From positions 8,531,347 to 8,595,346 of the forward strand of contig CM038922.1 in the NCBI GenBank assembly GCA_021904315.1: 64,000 nt of DNA, written 5' to 3'. Positions 46,721 through 59,559 of this stretch are shown here, in pieces. The translations under genes and the position numbers were made by a program. Origin of the DNA: Sphagnum magellanicum (taxonomy: Eukaryota > Streptophyta > Sphagnopsida > Sphagnales > Sphagnaceae). Numbering within the stretch: the first letter of the stretch is position 1; the number at the start of each line of letters is the position of its first letter. The notes under the pieces were generated by a model. The model was not told the DNA's origin. It saw nothing but the letters and a program-made list of their open reading frames with translations, and ran no database searches.

Positions 46721-49650
46721 TGTACACGAAGCTTGTTTGACTAAATCTTTTTTATTTTCTAAAACATTTGGGGTCCCAAATTTGGAAGTTTATTTATTTA
46801 GTTGGTTCCCCCCTCCCCCCTACCATCCCAAATTCTCCACCCCACCCCTCCCCCCATCCCCCCCTCTCTCTCTCTCTTCTCTCTCAAACTTTTGGTGTGG
46901 GTTGTTGGTCAACTAACCCCACATTAATTGTGGCCCCAACTTCATCTTTTTTTAAAAATATATATATATTTTTAAATATGTATTTGCACTTTAAAAATTC
47001 CAAAAATTTCAAAGCTTTTTCACCTGAGTTTTATCCCATATGGTTTGCCCAAAGTCCAACTTCCCTTTATATAAACCAAAAAGGTGGGCCAAAAATTAGT
47101 ACATTTTTTTTGAGTTTGATGATGGAAAAAGAAACCCTCAACATTAAGGATTAATGATAATGCTCACAATGCTAAGTTTTCACACTCATACTTGTATGAA
47201 TGTTTGACCCAATAATAAGAGCCATCCTTTTACTCCCTTCCAAAATTTTTGAGAGTTCACTATGTGTGCCCAACCAAAAGTAGTTATATATACTTTATAA
47301 AAAGAGCTTTCTTATGTAGTCCATACACAAAAAGTCTTATTACTTTGAGAATTGGGTCCCTTACTTTCGGGGCTTTGGTGACCACCAGCTCTTATTGAAT
47401 CCATCATGCCTCTACAAGTGTCCTAAGGAAAAGATCAAACCCCCCTCAAATTCACTATTCAATGTTTTGGGACTCTCTCATTCATTTCATTCATTAGTCA
47501 TATACAAAAAGACTAGTAACGAAAAAGTCTTGAAATTCAACAACCCCCAATGCATTGATATTATTGCTCAGCAAAGTTAGCATTTTGACTAAGCTGATGA
47601 TGAATCCTCAGGTGGGGGTAGTGGGTACGCCAAAAACCGTCCATGGAAATTTTCCTTCCTTGGGTGTGTTTGTTTCTTGGGACTCTCAAGAATGTTCCCC
47701 ATTTTATGTGATTGGAGAACTTCACTTCTCTGTGCTCTAAAAAACCTTTGAAGATAAAAAGATGTTGTAGAACTTTGATGTTGAGCGAAGTGTGACATCT
47801 TTCATGGTGTTTGTTGTATGTTGTATACTCCTAATCCTTCTCCTAATCCTTTTTGGGTTAAAAGGAATTGAACTTGTCCTACTTAGGACTTTGTTTTCAT
47901 TAGGATTTTCCTAAGAGCTTTTCACAGCTCTCCATTGATCAAATGCAAGAGCTTTGAGAGTCACATGGTGACATTTTGTTGCCTTCTTTTAATTGGAACC
48001 TATGTGTAGTAGTAGATAGAAAGTAGATAGACCGTCTATCTATCAAGGTTCATTAGTTATAGATTTGTAACCCACATGCAATGGAAAGCTTGTGATAATA
48101 AGCGATTTTATTTTTTTCCCAATTTCGTGAACTTGCCATGCTAGCGATCATCCACAAGGAGATTTAGCTATGTTTGGCTATAGATTAGTTATGAAAGTAG
48201 AAATTTATTAAAATCCTTTTATATCTTGGCTACTTGCTTGAACACTGTGTAAAAACATGGTGATTTGCTGGAATTTTTTTTGAATTTTGGTGGGTTTTTT
48301 TTTGAAAACATGATAATATTTTATTTTATTTTTTAATGTTTCTTTTGGCTATGGGGCTATAGGACCTAAGGTTATAGGAGTATGGGACCTCTGGTTATGG
48401 GGCTACAAATAAAACTATGGGAGTTAGGGCTATGGGGTTATATGTAAAGCAACTGGGTTAAAGTTATGGGGGTTAAGGTTGTGTATCACAAACTTCGAAT
48501 ATCACAAAATTTGAATAGAAATTTTGTAAAAATCATAAAACAATCTGTTTGTGCAAAATTCATGGGTTTTAAAGTGTAAAAATGATTTGAAAATAATATA
48601 AATTAATTTTATATAAATTATATATATACTGAAATTTTTATAATTATCATGATGTAATTTTGCATAAAATTATGCAATTTTTATGTATAAACACAAACAT
48701 TCACATATGTCATGAAAAAACAATGTTATATATATATATATATATATCGTTCATATTAATCGTAATATGAAATTCATGCAATTTTTTTATGAACTTACGA
48801 AAACATAATTTCACATGAAAGTTTTACAAACCTATTAAGCCTAATAAGTTTGTGATGTGAGGTTATATATAAAGCTATCCGGTCAAGGTTATGGGGGCTA
48901 CGGCTATAAGACTTTATGGGTATAATTATAAATCATAGGTCATAAGGTTTACAATTTAAATTTTTTAAATTTTAGTGTTTAAATTTTAAGGTTTGTGTTT
49001 GATATTTTAACATTTTAAGATTTAGTTGTTGAAATTTTGTGGTTAGAATTTTGGGCGTAATTTTTAAAATTTAAGACCTTTGAGTTTAGGGTTTAATTTT
49101 TAAGGTTGTGTTTAAGTATCTGAAAAGTATGTATAACATTTCAAGGCTTCGATCTCCTTTTGCAAAAATGTTGAGTGTTCATCTTTCTTTGATCATGAAT
49201 ATTTTCTTCAAAATCAATGGTTACAAATGTAGAAGAAGAAGAGGCGACTTTAGCCTTGTCGTATTCCATGTGGAAATCTCAAGTGGATAATGTTTAGAAT
49301 TATCATGGTGATGACCACTGATAGACCCTACACCTATTTCACCTAAACTAGTTTTGATTATTAATCATCAATAAAATTTAAAATGTTGAAATCAAGTGTT
49401 TTTCAAGATTTTCAATATACAAAACTTGACCAAGATTTACGAGTAAAAATCATCACATTTGTATACATGGTTCAAGGAGGTAGCCCAAAACATAAAAAAA
49501 GATTTCAAAATCTTCACTTTCAAATTTAGCTCCTACTTAGATTGTAGCCAAATCTGGCTAAATCTTCCAATGGATCCATCACCACTTTGAGTACATCAGA
49601 AAATTGACCCTAAAAATTCAAAACACTTGAAATTTGGAACATGGTATGAT
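46721..49650. other. Intergenic sequence with low-complexity patches
   Basis: 46,805-46,890 is C/T-rich (CCCCTCCCC, CTCTCTCT). 48,345-48,490 has repeated GCTATGGGG/GGTTATGGG(G) blocks, recurring near 48,880-48,910. 48,955-49,120 is a degenerate AAATTTTAAGGTTT / TTTAGGGTTT stretch. (TA)n lies at about 48,728-48,747. No coding sequence recognised, including the short open stretches at 47,395-47,798. Confidence 0.45.
48115..48200. repeat. Dispersed repeat, copy 3
   Basis: Holds GCGATCATCCACAAGGAGATT, TAGCTATGTTTGGCTATAGA and TTAGTTATG, aligning with the copies at 21,500 and 50,085. Confidence 0.5.
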
Positions 49651-49651
49651 A

Positions 49652-50432
49652 TCATATATTGTAAAGGACGTCGGGATGAAATGAAGCTTCCCCTGAATCC
49701 ATCCGTCATCCATCCCGTCATCCGTCCAGTCCATCCATCCAAACAGAACAAACATATATTTCCATCCATCCTGTCGTCCATCTGTCCATCCGTCCAGTCG
49801 ACACCCTGGAAGCTCTGAGGTTGCCAGCTGCACACCATCCCTCTACTGAGTCTAACACTGTAGCTTTCTGCCCACCAAGAATGGGAAGGAAATAACCCAG
49901 GAATGGCCCTCCATCCATGTCCCTATTTAGATACATCATCATCCTCCATGTGCTGCTTGCTTGCTGGACGGGGCATAAATAATCACCATGTATGATGAAT
50001 CAAAGCTGGGGATCCTTGCCATTGCACCTACCTAAGGAATTTGAAAAAAAAAATCCCTATTATACAGGGTTTGCTTTCTTTCAATTTTTGTGATTAGTTA
50101 TCCCACAAAAAGGATTTAGCCAAATTAGGCTATAGACCATATTAATGACAGTGAATAAAACATTTAAGAATATTTATGCTTTATATGTATTTGGCGAATT
50201 TAAATTATCTTTTCTAAATTTGGTGATTAGGGCCATTCCTTTTCACAAAAATGTTAGAATGTGTAAAAAAATAAAAATTCAGGTTGAAACAATGAAAATA
50301 AATTCCCTAAAAAAGAACCTAGCAATGTGGTATATAGAGAGGTTTTGAAAATGTAGTTTGTAGTTGTAATTTTGTAATATGTACTGTCAAAATACACACA
50401 CACCTGTGCATTAGGCACAGGGTTCACACTAG
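49652..50432 (+). mobile_element. Probable Helitron C, ~780 bp
   Basis: The 3' end is clear: hairpin CCTGTGC-ATTAG-GCACAGG, GTTCACACTAG, then T (50,433), nearly identical to the end of Helitron D. The 5' end is a guess at A|TCATATATTGTAAAGG (49,652). It contains a (CATCC/CGTC) minisatellite at 49,695-49,800 and, unusually, one copy of the dispersed repeat near 50,090. No protein gene. Confidence 0.6.
49695..49800. repeat. CCATCCGTC minisatellite
   Basis: Irregular CCATC, CGTC and CGTCCA units, about 15 in ~105 bp. Related short tracts lie at about 59,610-59,650 and 60,286-60,302 near other Helitron-like ends. The open frames crossing it on both strands are repeat artefacts. Confidence 0.8.
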
Positions 50433-51640
50433 TCATCCAGTATATCACGACCCAAGCCTGGAAATTTTTCCTTCAAATGGAATACCTTCTCCTGTCCCAG
50501 GAGTGACCTTAATGGCACTTAGAGCCCAATTAAAATTAGACAAATTGTATGGAAAACTAAGACCTTTTATTTGATGAGTCTAGGGAACTTGGCCTTCCCT
50601 GAGAACTCAAAATCTGTTAAGGTTCCTGGAACTACAAGAACTCAAAAGTGTTTCTTGAAACCAATTACAGGTTATTCTCAAGATTAAATAATCAATGCCC
50701 CATTTAATTCAAAATCACATGATACATTTTACGTGATAATTGACTATGTTCAAACTTTTAAAACCCAAGTTGTGTAGGTATTTGAATTTATAGAAACCTG
50801 GCGGTTCAGGTTTTTTTAATATTTCAAAATTAGAAAATCATTGGATTCAATTGTTTGAATCAGTTCCAGTTCAGTTTTGACTAACGAGCCTCAGTTCCAA
50901 TTCAGTTTTTACTAACCATAACTTTTGAGTTCTAAACAGCCAAACCAGGTACTCACCCAAGAAGACTGGTCTTTTACAATTTCTAATACCATTGTCCAAC
51001 ACTGTTTTAAACCATGTGATATTAGTTTTAGTTTTGTTATCAACCCCTCCTCCTCCCCTAGAACAATTTATCATTTATTTTTATTAAGGTGTTCTTTTCA
51101 TAATTCTCCTCTTTACAAATCATACAAAGTTTTGATATGGGTTAGTGTGATTTTCAAGTTCAATATGTATGTCAGATTGAATTAGTAATATTGGCACCAA
51201 ATACTTTTGTCAGGCAACATTTTAAACAACACTTGATCCAAAAATTATAATTGGATTGTGTTGTTGTAAGTGTGCAATGTCTGAATATTATAAATTTGTT
51301 CACAATGTTTCAACACCATGTATATTTATGTGCAAATCAATTTAACACAACATTGTTCATGTACACATGACCTTCAAACTACACTATCACACCTAGCAAA
51401 CATTTCCAATTTATCTTATGGGAACATTCCCATGGAGGAAAGAAAAAGAGAAGCCGTTTACATATGTGGAGGTCCCCCTATGGGTGGGTTCTTGTAAGGT
51501 TTGGGAACACACTTGGGTGACCCTCCCTCAGGAGGACCCACTTGTACTGGATGAAGCAAAAAAGAATTCAAGAAGAGCTTGTTAATTCCCTTTCAAGTCT
51601 CAAAGAGGCGTGACACATACGCTTTACGCTTATCTGAACA
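50433..51640. other. Intergenic sequence
   Basis: No gene recognised. This includes the presumed distal promoter of the universal stress protein gene. Confidence 0.4.
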
Positions 51641-52016
51641 CATCAAATTACAAGCTGTTGCATCGTGATTGTATATAAACGGACGATGGCGATTGCAGAC
51701 GGAGAATATGGGATAATACGTGCGGCAGCGGGATTCGCGTCCAAGTGAGCTTTGTTGGAAAGCACCTCCTGCGCACATTTTCTAGTGTCAACGCGACCAA
51801 GAAAGTCGCGGATGACGACGAAGAAGCTCGCGGTGCTTGCGAATTGTGGGTGCAGAATTTGACGAGGAATTTCAAAAAGGTTTTGAGATTTTGTTGTTGT
51901 TGTTGTTGTTGTTTTGAGCTGAGTGTTTTGGAACATTTTGCAGAAGACAAAAAAAGGAAGGAGAGGGTGTTTTCGGAAGAGTGAGTGAGTGAGTGAGTTC
52001 CTACCTTCAGTGTGTC
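51641..52016 (+). promoter_or_regulatory. Promoter/5'UTR of the universal stress protein gene
   Basis: GC content rises from about 51,650. A possible TATA sequence is TGTATATAAAC at 51,670-51,680. A (GTT)n run at about 51,893-51,912 and a (GAGT)n run at about 51,980-51,998 lie in the leader. Long open frames on the minus strand here are shadows. Confidence 0.5.
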
Positions 52017-53371
52017 ATGGCGGGGGTGAGATACTTCGGAGTTGCGCTGGATTACTCGCCCAGCAGCAAATACGCGTTGAAATGGGCCATCGACAACATT
52101 TTCAGAGCCGACGACGTTGTTATCCTTCTCTTTGTCAATGCAGAGAGTGTCGATGGAGATCAATCCATCTTGTGGGGAGAGGAAGGCTCACGTAAGAAGA
52201 AAAGGAAGAAAAAGAAGCTCCTACCCACATTTCATTTCTGTGAACTCTCTTTTTCGTATTCAATTGTTGTTGTTTTCTTGTCAGCTTCTTCTTGGGAAAT
52301 TCTTGCTGCAAGGATCCCAACTCTAGAAATTTTACCATTTCTTGCGGAAATGGGTGCATTCAGATTTGCAACTTCTTGTAGAATCTAGTCTCAGCTTTGC
52401 ATGCCCATTGGCATGTGATATACATATCTACATCTATGTACTTTGTGTTTGGACTTGCAGCTCTTGTTCCTTTTGAGGATTTGTCAGAACCCAACCTCCA
52501 GAGACATTACCAGTTGAAACCTGATGAGGAGATTACCCAGTATGCTGAGGAAGCTTCAACTGTGAAGAGGGTAAATTCTGAAGCCTGTTTGTTGTTGCAG
52601 CAGATGCAAAACCATATTTTCCTGTGGAATTTCTTAGACCCTTGTTTGGGAATTTGGAAGGACCTTGCAATACAGTCTATGCACATCTTCAGAAACCATG
52701 GGCTGACCGACCCATCAATCAACAAATGAGAGGTGGAAATTTGCAAAATATATACCAGTTGACTGGATTCTGTTTTTTGGGTGATGATGTGTTGTGGGTT
52801 TTTGCAGGTGAAAGTGTTGGCAAAATTTTACTGGGGAGATCCCAAGGAGAAATTGGTCAAAGCTGTTTTGGAAACTCCGCTTGATGCTCTTGTGATGGGA
52901 AGCCGAGGATATGGGACTTTTGCAAGGTAGCTACACACATCTTGTTCAAAGAAAACACTACTAACTAGGGTCTTGAGAGAGAGATCTCATGTCGTGGTGA
53001 TCAATCCTGTTGAGCTTTAGTGTTTGTCAAGCTGCAACGTCTAGATCAGCAAAGGGCAGCTAGGTTTTCCTTAATCTAAAATTGCATGGGACTTTCTGCA
53101 GAAGATGTGTTTGAAGTCTTTGCTGTTATCAGTGTGGTCTTCCATGACCCAAAAACAAAAATTCAGGAGATAGTAATGCACATTACTTTGAGGGCTATGA
53201 GATAATAATACCAAAGCAACACAGGCTTTGTACGTTCATTAATTTTGTGTGAATTTTATGTGATCATGCAGGACACTTCTAGGGAGCGTAAGCAACTATG
53301 TGGTGAACAGTGTACCCTGCCCTGTTACAGTTGTGAAGTTGCCACCCAGCAGTTATGAAGCTGAATTATAA
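52017..53371 (+). CDS. Universal stress protein (UspA domain), 4 exons, 167 aa
   Basis: Small cytosolic UspA-fold protein. Plant members of this type bind ATP and take part in stress responses. Exons: 52,017-52,191 (phase 1), 52,461-52,570 (phase 0), 52,808-52,926 (phase 2) and 53,272-53,371 with TAA; all introns are GT-AG. The chain opens 'GVALDYSPSSKYALKWAIDN', has 'WGEEGS|PLVPFEDLSEP', 'KVLAKFYWGDPKEKL' and 'VMGSRGYGTFARTLLGSVSN', and ends 'CPVTVVKLPP'. The ATP-binding pattern G-2x-G-9x-G-S is intact at Gly126, Gly129, Gly139 and Ser140. Length fits the family (about 160-170 residues). The ATG at 52,017 starts the conserved first strand, and no other in-frame ATG is needed. A complete, apparently functional gene. 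Confidence 0.94.
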
Positions 53372-56300
53372 AATTGTCAGTAACATCTTCAATCTTACTT
53401 CTTCAGGCAACATTTTCAGCACTGGTTCAAGATCTGATGATCAGGAAAGCACCCAATGCTGTAAATTTGCTTCCAGTATCTTACTATTGTATCGTACACA
53501 TTTTATGCAATTCTTGGTCATATTAAATCTTTGGCAGTTGTATTCTATGAAATGTTGCTATGCAATTTTATGTTTTCAGGTACTGAAGTCCTTTTCTGGC
53601 AGATTTTTGAGTCACATGCCAGATGACGTTCTTCCCATCATGTAAATTGGTGTGAAACCAAGTGATTGAAGAGATTTACCACCAACTGGAAGAGTTGATG
53701 GTGCTTGCTTGTTTACCCCCTGTTGTCTGTTATTCTATGTTTTTCCTTCTTATTGCAAGTGTGTTTTTTTTTGGGGGGGTTTTTCCCTTTGTCTTTCCTC
53801 TTTGTTTTTTCCCCTTCTATGTTGTTAGCCAGTATCATGGCTGAGTCTTCCTGTTGCTTCCAGACTTGCAACAGAGAACTTGGTTCACAGGTTCATGGTT
53901 ACACTGACCCATACCCACTGTAGGGAAGTTGATGAAGTCAGTGCTGGTTCTAGTACAAGTTGTGATGAGATGCTGCTCCAGTAAGACTCCCATTGAAACC
54001 TTTTTGAGCTTGGTTGGCACACGGTCATTACACCCTTAGTGTAAAGGTCATCAGTTTTAGTACCCACCTGAGGTATGAAAACAGAGGGTTTAGGGTTTAA
54101 GACAATTCAGAGTTGTGCAACTTAGACATTCAGGGTGCATCCACTATTCCTTCAGAGAATTGCTCGATTTTGATGAAAATGCTAAATGACACAATTGTTT
54201 CTCTTCTTCAAATTCTGTAATGAGAATCAAGAACCCCAAATTTGCAGCCTTGAACAAACCTGGGAATTAAGAGAGCATTTAGACACAACACTACAAAATG
54301 TTAATGCATATGATCTGTGACAGTTATATAACAAAGGCGAAAACTAGAGCCAATAAACATGCTTCTTTGTTCCAGTCTAGATTTGATTTGATGTGAAATA
54401 ATTTGAGTTTTTGTTAACAAAATTGTTCATTTTGTTGCAACTGTGTTTGTTAATCTGGATAGATGAATACAAAAAACTTTGTTGGTAAATTAAATATGAT
54501 AACTATAAAAATGATGGGTAAGGAATTTATTATATCACTAATGTGTTTTAATGACATTATACAAACATATGGTGATCATTCTTTATTGTTTTCCAAAGAA
54601 TTATTTTTTTCAAGTGCAGTATGTACAAAATTATGTGAAAATATTTATGAAAATTTCTGTGTGCGACGATTGTAAATATTTTCCTCCTTTAAAAAAAAAA
54701 AACAACAACAACAATATGCAATATTTTACAAACTTGATTTGAATAAAGAAACGTATGTTGAACTACAATTTGCAAATAAAAAGAACTGTAAAGACATTAC
54801 AACCCATTTTGTCTTCAACCCATTTCTTCATAAATGTTGCACTGATTCAGATGCAAGTGAAGTTGCAAATTTGCAAAGCAGGCTTGATTGAGGCTTTGTC
54901 TCTCACTCAGATTTTGGGGATCAGGTAATGCCTGCTTGTTCATTGAAAGTTTTCTCAGATTTGCTCTTTTTCTTCTTCTTCTTCTTCTTCTTCTTCTTTT
55001 TGTTTATGTACTCCACCTATGGAAAAAGGATATACTATTGGTGTTGTTTTGTTTTTGGTTTCCTTTCTTCCCCTTTTCTCTTCAAATCTGCACAATGTGT
55101 GAATGCCCAAGGGTGAGCTTCCAAGTTCTAGGGGAACTATTTTTTTTGTCCATTTTGTTGTTAACTGTCTTTTCAATAAATCGTTAGGTTTCAAGAGGAA
55201 AAGAAAAAAAGAAAGAAAAAAGAAAAGAAAAGAAAGGGTTGCCTCAGAAGTCCTAGCCTAGCCGGAGCTAACAAACACAAGTTTTTTTTTTCCCCAAATT
55301 TTGTGGCTTTTTTGAAAAAATTAGGATTTTTTTGAGGAGAAATCTGCTTTTAAAATGTAAAAATTGGACTAATTTTGGTGATTTTTTTGGAAAAAAATCA
55401 TCAATTTTTTTATATCATACAATTGAAAAGAACCCATCAATGCACCAACAATTGGATGCTCCTTATGACTTAGTTATGGATGAACCTCAACTGAGTTATA
55501 TAATATATGGTTCCATACTGGTAACCCATTTTGTAAGAAGTAGGTGTTATAAGTAGGGTAGATAGGTAGTAAAATTGGTAACTACTAGGTAAATAGATTA
55601 TTCATATTAATGTTGTTATGGTATTAGCAAAATGTTGAATATAAATTCAAATATGCAATAGCTATCCTATTTGTAAGTTATTGAACTTCCCATATAACAG
55701 ATGAGAATTGTAATTTCAATTTATGATTTTGGTGAAAAGTTAGGGTTTACCTAAGTAGGTGGGTTTAGGGTTTTAGAAAATTGACATCGTACCAAGGCCT
55801 AGCATTTTTTCTCAAACTTTAGTATCAAGAGATTGGTATCAAGGTTGTGTTGCATCTTGATTTATGTATGTTCCTTTTGGAGATGGCGTCAAGTTATGAA
55901 TGTGCATTTTGGAAACGATGACGTAAGATTTGCCAAATCCCTCATATGTCCAGTTTTTAATGATTGTCATAAAAAAATTGTCTTCAAGGTAAGGAATAAA
56001 CTTGTCACAAGGAGGAGTTTGTCTTAAGCTAAGGAATGTCAGTGTCACAAGGTGGAATTTGTTTTAAAAGTAAAGAATATCATTGTCACAAGGAAAAGTT
56101 TGTTTTGAAGGTGAGATTCTTTACTTTTTACTTGCTTCCTACGTTTTAAAGTTATAGAGACTCAAAAGTCAAGAAGGTTTATGTGTTTAAGCTCTTCATT
56201 TAAGCTAGGTTGTCCTTGTCTTCTTGTTTTGTGAATGTCTAGTGTTTTAAATCCTCTTCACTTTCTTACTTTACAAGTGTTTTCACCAAATGTTTGTTGT

Positions 56301-56510
56301 CCTCACCTTCTTGTTTTACAAATGTAGCTTTCAGATCTCGATCGCCTTGGTGTTTACAAGTATCTATGACTTTTAGTTATCCTTACCTTCTTATTTTATG
56401 ACTATCTAATGTTTCAAATCCTTTTTGCATTTTTATTTTGTGATTGCTTGCTACTTCAAATCATTTTTGCTTTCTTGTTTTGCAACTATTTACTGTTTTT
56501 AGTCATTTGA
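53372..56510. other. USP 3'UTR then intergenic sequence with repeats
   Basis: The 3'UTR probably reaches past 53,650. (CTT)n lies at about 54,968-54,998 and a purine tract at 55,195-55,240. 55,440-55,620 resembles 32,200-32,470. A 41-bp unit (AAGGAAT...TGTCACAAGG) is repeated three times from 55,991, 56,031 and 56,072. 56,205-56,510 holds six degenerate ~50-bp units on the theme CACCTTCTTGTTTTACAA. No gene recognised. Confidence 0.45.
55991..56112. repeat. 41-bp tandem repeat, 3 units
   Basis: Unit AAGGAATNNNNNTGTCACAA then GG, GGA(A/G)TTTGT, TTTAA at 55,991, 56,031 and 56,072. It lies upstream of the hAT pseudogene. Confidence 0.75.
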
Positions 56511-56519
56511 TATGGATCG

Positions 56520-58880
56520 ATTTAAGGTTGTGGGTTCTTATGGAGATAATATTCATGTTATAAGGTATGATCATTTGGTTGTCAACAAGCTTGAAGGCTT
56601 GATTATGTCAAAGGAGGTGTGCATGAGGTTGAAGCTATACCTAATGAAAAGTGACAAGTTGAAGAAAAAAATGTTTTGGAGGTAGTGACTAGCGCAACTC
56701 ACCACCAATGTGGGTTTCTAGGTTTTTTTTCATTGCATAGTAGAGTTATGGGTTTTCTATGTGTTGAATGATAATAGTGGAGAGGTTGACATGCAAGGGG
56801 TGTGATGTGTCATTTTTTTGAAAATTCTATAGGTTCTCAAAGTTCAACCAAATCCTTCGGAGATTTATAACTTACAACCATGAGCATTGAATTATTATCA
56901 TGAAGAATCATGTCACAAATGAACATAACTCCAATTTGTAGAAGTATCTTTTACATAGAAATGTTGTTGTAGAAGGTAGAGATGCTGGTAAAGAATAGAA
57001 ATGCAAGCATAGGGCATCTATCACACCTATAGCCATCATTGATTATCTTGAAAGTGTGAAGCTTTATTAAAATCCTAACCTTATTCAGATGGGGTTTATT
57101 AAGGATCTTGTTTTGATAATTAATAAAGGATATATGCTTTTGCTTGTTATGGAAAGCCTTTGATTGAAGCGAACGGTGTTACACCTTTGTGGTCAAGTTC
57201 AATTTTTTTCTCGTAAACAACTTGTCCATGATGAACACCTTCATGTTCTAATACAAAAAAAAATGGCAACTTATGTGTTTTTTACCATTGCTTTGTGTGT
57301 AAATATGACGACAACATTTGATCTATGGATGTTGAGGTTAAGCTATGACATTTCTATTTTGGTCATTAATTTCATTAACCTTAGTTGGGCTCCTTGTCAT
57401 AAGTGTTGCATTATTTGAAGCACTTGATATTTCTAGTGTAACTTTTCTAAAGCAAATGAAAGTGTTATTGGTTGAATTCAACTTGACAAATAAATATGTC
57501 AAGGATGAAGGAGTTAATTTGAATTCTCTCACAATTGCCTTCACTTCTATTGTGTCATGTGAGCTTTTACATTTATTTCAACCATTTGTTAGCTATTGTT
57601 TTGGTCATGCTCTATCAAAGGCATGTTAATATGCCATGAATGAAGTTAAAGTGGGGGCAATTATGAATGAAGTTATCTTGAAAGATGCACAAGCCACTTT
57701 CCATAAGACATTACCTAGATTAAAAAGTTTGAAAAAGGCAAACTTGAGTGGCAAAAGGCTTACCATGAGGCTAACATGCAACATAAAAAACCGAAAACCC
57801 TAATGAAAAAATGTTTTGCTTCTAAGGTAATTATGTTCAAAAAAACCTTGGAATATGTGAATGTTATTAACATTTGTTACACCCAGTAGAGTTCAACTTT
57901 ATAGGCTAAAATTCCCAATGGGTTGACATGGGCTATTGCTTGAGTAGTAATTAAAACCTTAAACCCAATTGTTCATCAATGCTTGTTGAATCAACAGAGA
58001 GGGTATTGGTTAGTATATGATGTTTTGTTTGCTATTTTGGTGATCATGGGAACAATGAAGAGGGAATATGCGAATTGGGTTATTGTTGTTCTTTCATTTT
58101 AGTGTGGTAAAATTGATTAATAGATAGAAATCTTGCATCGTAGAATGGTTGTTGAGATCATTAATGTGTTACATCCTTTTATGGGTTTTACATAAACCTT
58201 CTCTTGAAATAGAACTCATAACATGGTTGTTTTGATGTTCGATCCATGCTTCAAAAACATGGATTGCATCATGGATTACATTGGCAAAAATCAAGCTGGC
58301 ACATTAATGTAGCAATATGATGATTTGATTATGATGCCCTTGTTGAAAGTTGTTATGGGTTTTTTGAATCTAGGTCAAATTACAAGCCCAGATCCTCCAA
58401 CACCTAAACAACTTTCAACTTCTTTGACTTCCTTTGGATTGTTCAAATCAATATCTTCAACTCAAAAAGATATTGAAGGTCTTCTCAAACTTACACTCTC
58501 TTTGTTTTGTAGATTCCATGTGGAGAATGTAGATGGTCTTGATCCATTACTATGATGGGCTACTAATGAATCTAGGTCCCAAATGTGGGTCTTTTGGTAT
58601 AACACATTCTAGACATTTCGAATTTACATATTGAGATTATGCAAATCTTCTTAGTTGCAAGTGTGTTCACTAGTTTGCAACAATGTCATCTTGGGGTTGA
58701 GAATCTTGACAACTTGTCATGATATACAAAAATTTGCCCTCAAATGCATAGCTTGATTATAAGTTTTTCATGGAGATAAATTAGTTGAGTTTTTTATGGT
58801 TGAAAACATGTTGTTGGAAGAAAATGAAGACTTGCTTGAGAAAGCAAGCAATTTAGAAGAGATAGAATGAAAAGAAAAAA
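56520..58880 (+). pseudogene. hAT transposase pseudogene
   Basis: Ordered remnants of a hAT-type transposase with BED-finger relatives. Near 57,185 'VQFFSRKQLVHDE' is followed by 'TTTFDLWMLRLSYDISILVI', 'YVKDEGVNLNSLTIAFTSIV' (57,500-57,555) and 'FGHALSKAC' (57,601-57,629). After stops come 'HNMVVLMFDPCFKNMDCIMD' and 'GKNQAGTL' (58,220-58,310), then the open C-terminal piece 58,325-58,555. An acidic end, 'ENMLLEENEDLLEKASNLEE', lies at about 58,800. Frames change repeatedly and stops are frequent. No terminal inverted repeats or 8-bp duplication were identified. Confidence 0.82.
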
Positions 58881-59559
58881 CCCTAGATGAAGATCCTTGA
58901 TGTTAGATGGGCTACGGATCTATTTAGATTCTACATTTAGATTTTTGTACACAAGATTCTTCTATAAAACCCTAAACCTTACATTTTTTCTAGGCTTCAA
59001 TTTGATCCTTGTTCGTTTCCTATTGTTTGTTCTTCAATGCACAATGTTTGCTTGTTTTGTTAGTTTTTTTTTCTTGAACCCACTTTGACAAAAAAAGCCC
59101 TAAAAATGATACGTAAATCACAATTGATATTTGGCACCTTGTTCTATGCATAATACACATGTTGATACGGGTCTATAAAATGACAAACAACTTATTATTG
59201 ATAGTTGGGATCAAAAAATTGAAATTAAAAATAAATAAAACCCCTACCCATAATTCTTTTTAAAAACTTAATATCAAGAACTATTCAATATCTCCAAAAC
59301 TTAATATCAACAACGACTCGGTATCTCCAAAACCTAATACCATAACTAGTTGTGTTTACCTCATACATGTTTGGTTAAACTTAAAATCATACATGCATTT
59401 TTACTATCTTAAAGCATTAATAAAATTTGTATAACATAAAAAACAACAACAATATAAATACATTAATCAATTAAAAATGAGTTTCATTATATTTTTATTA
59501 TTAAATTTTCATCAAAGCCTTATTGAATTTTTAAAAACAACATCAAATTAATTTTAAAA

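Noticed and set aside
49596..49942. Asp/Gly/Trp-rich open frames
   Set aside because: They are translations of the CCATCCGTC minisatellite.
51643..52163. Minus-strand open frame of 171 codons
   Set aside because: It is antisense to the leader and first exon of the universal stress protein and contains a poly-Gln run that is just the (GTT)n repeat.
54888..55194. Hydrophobic open frames near the CTT run
   Set aside because: The poly-Phe/Leu and Glu runs come from the trinucleotide repeat. No start or splice context.
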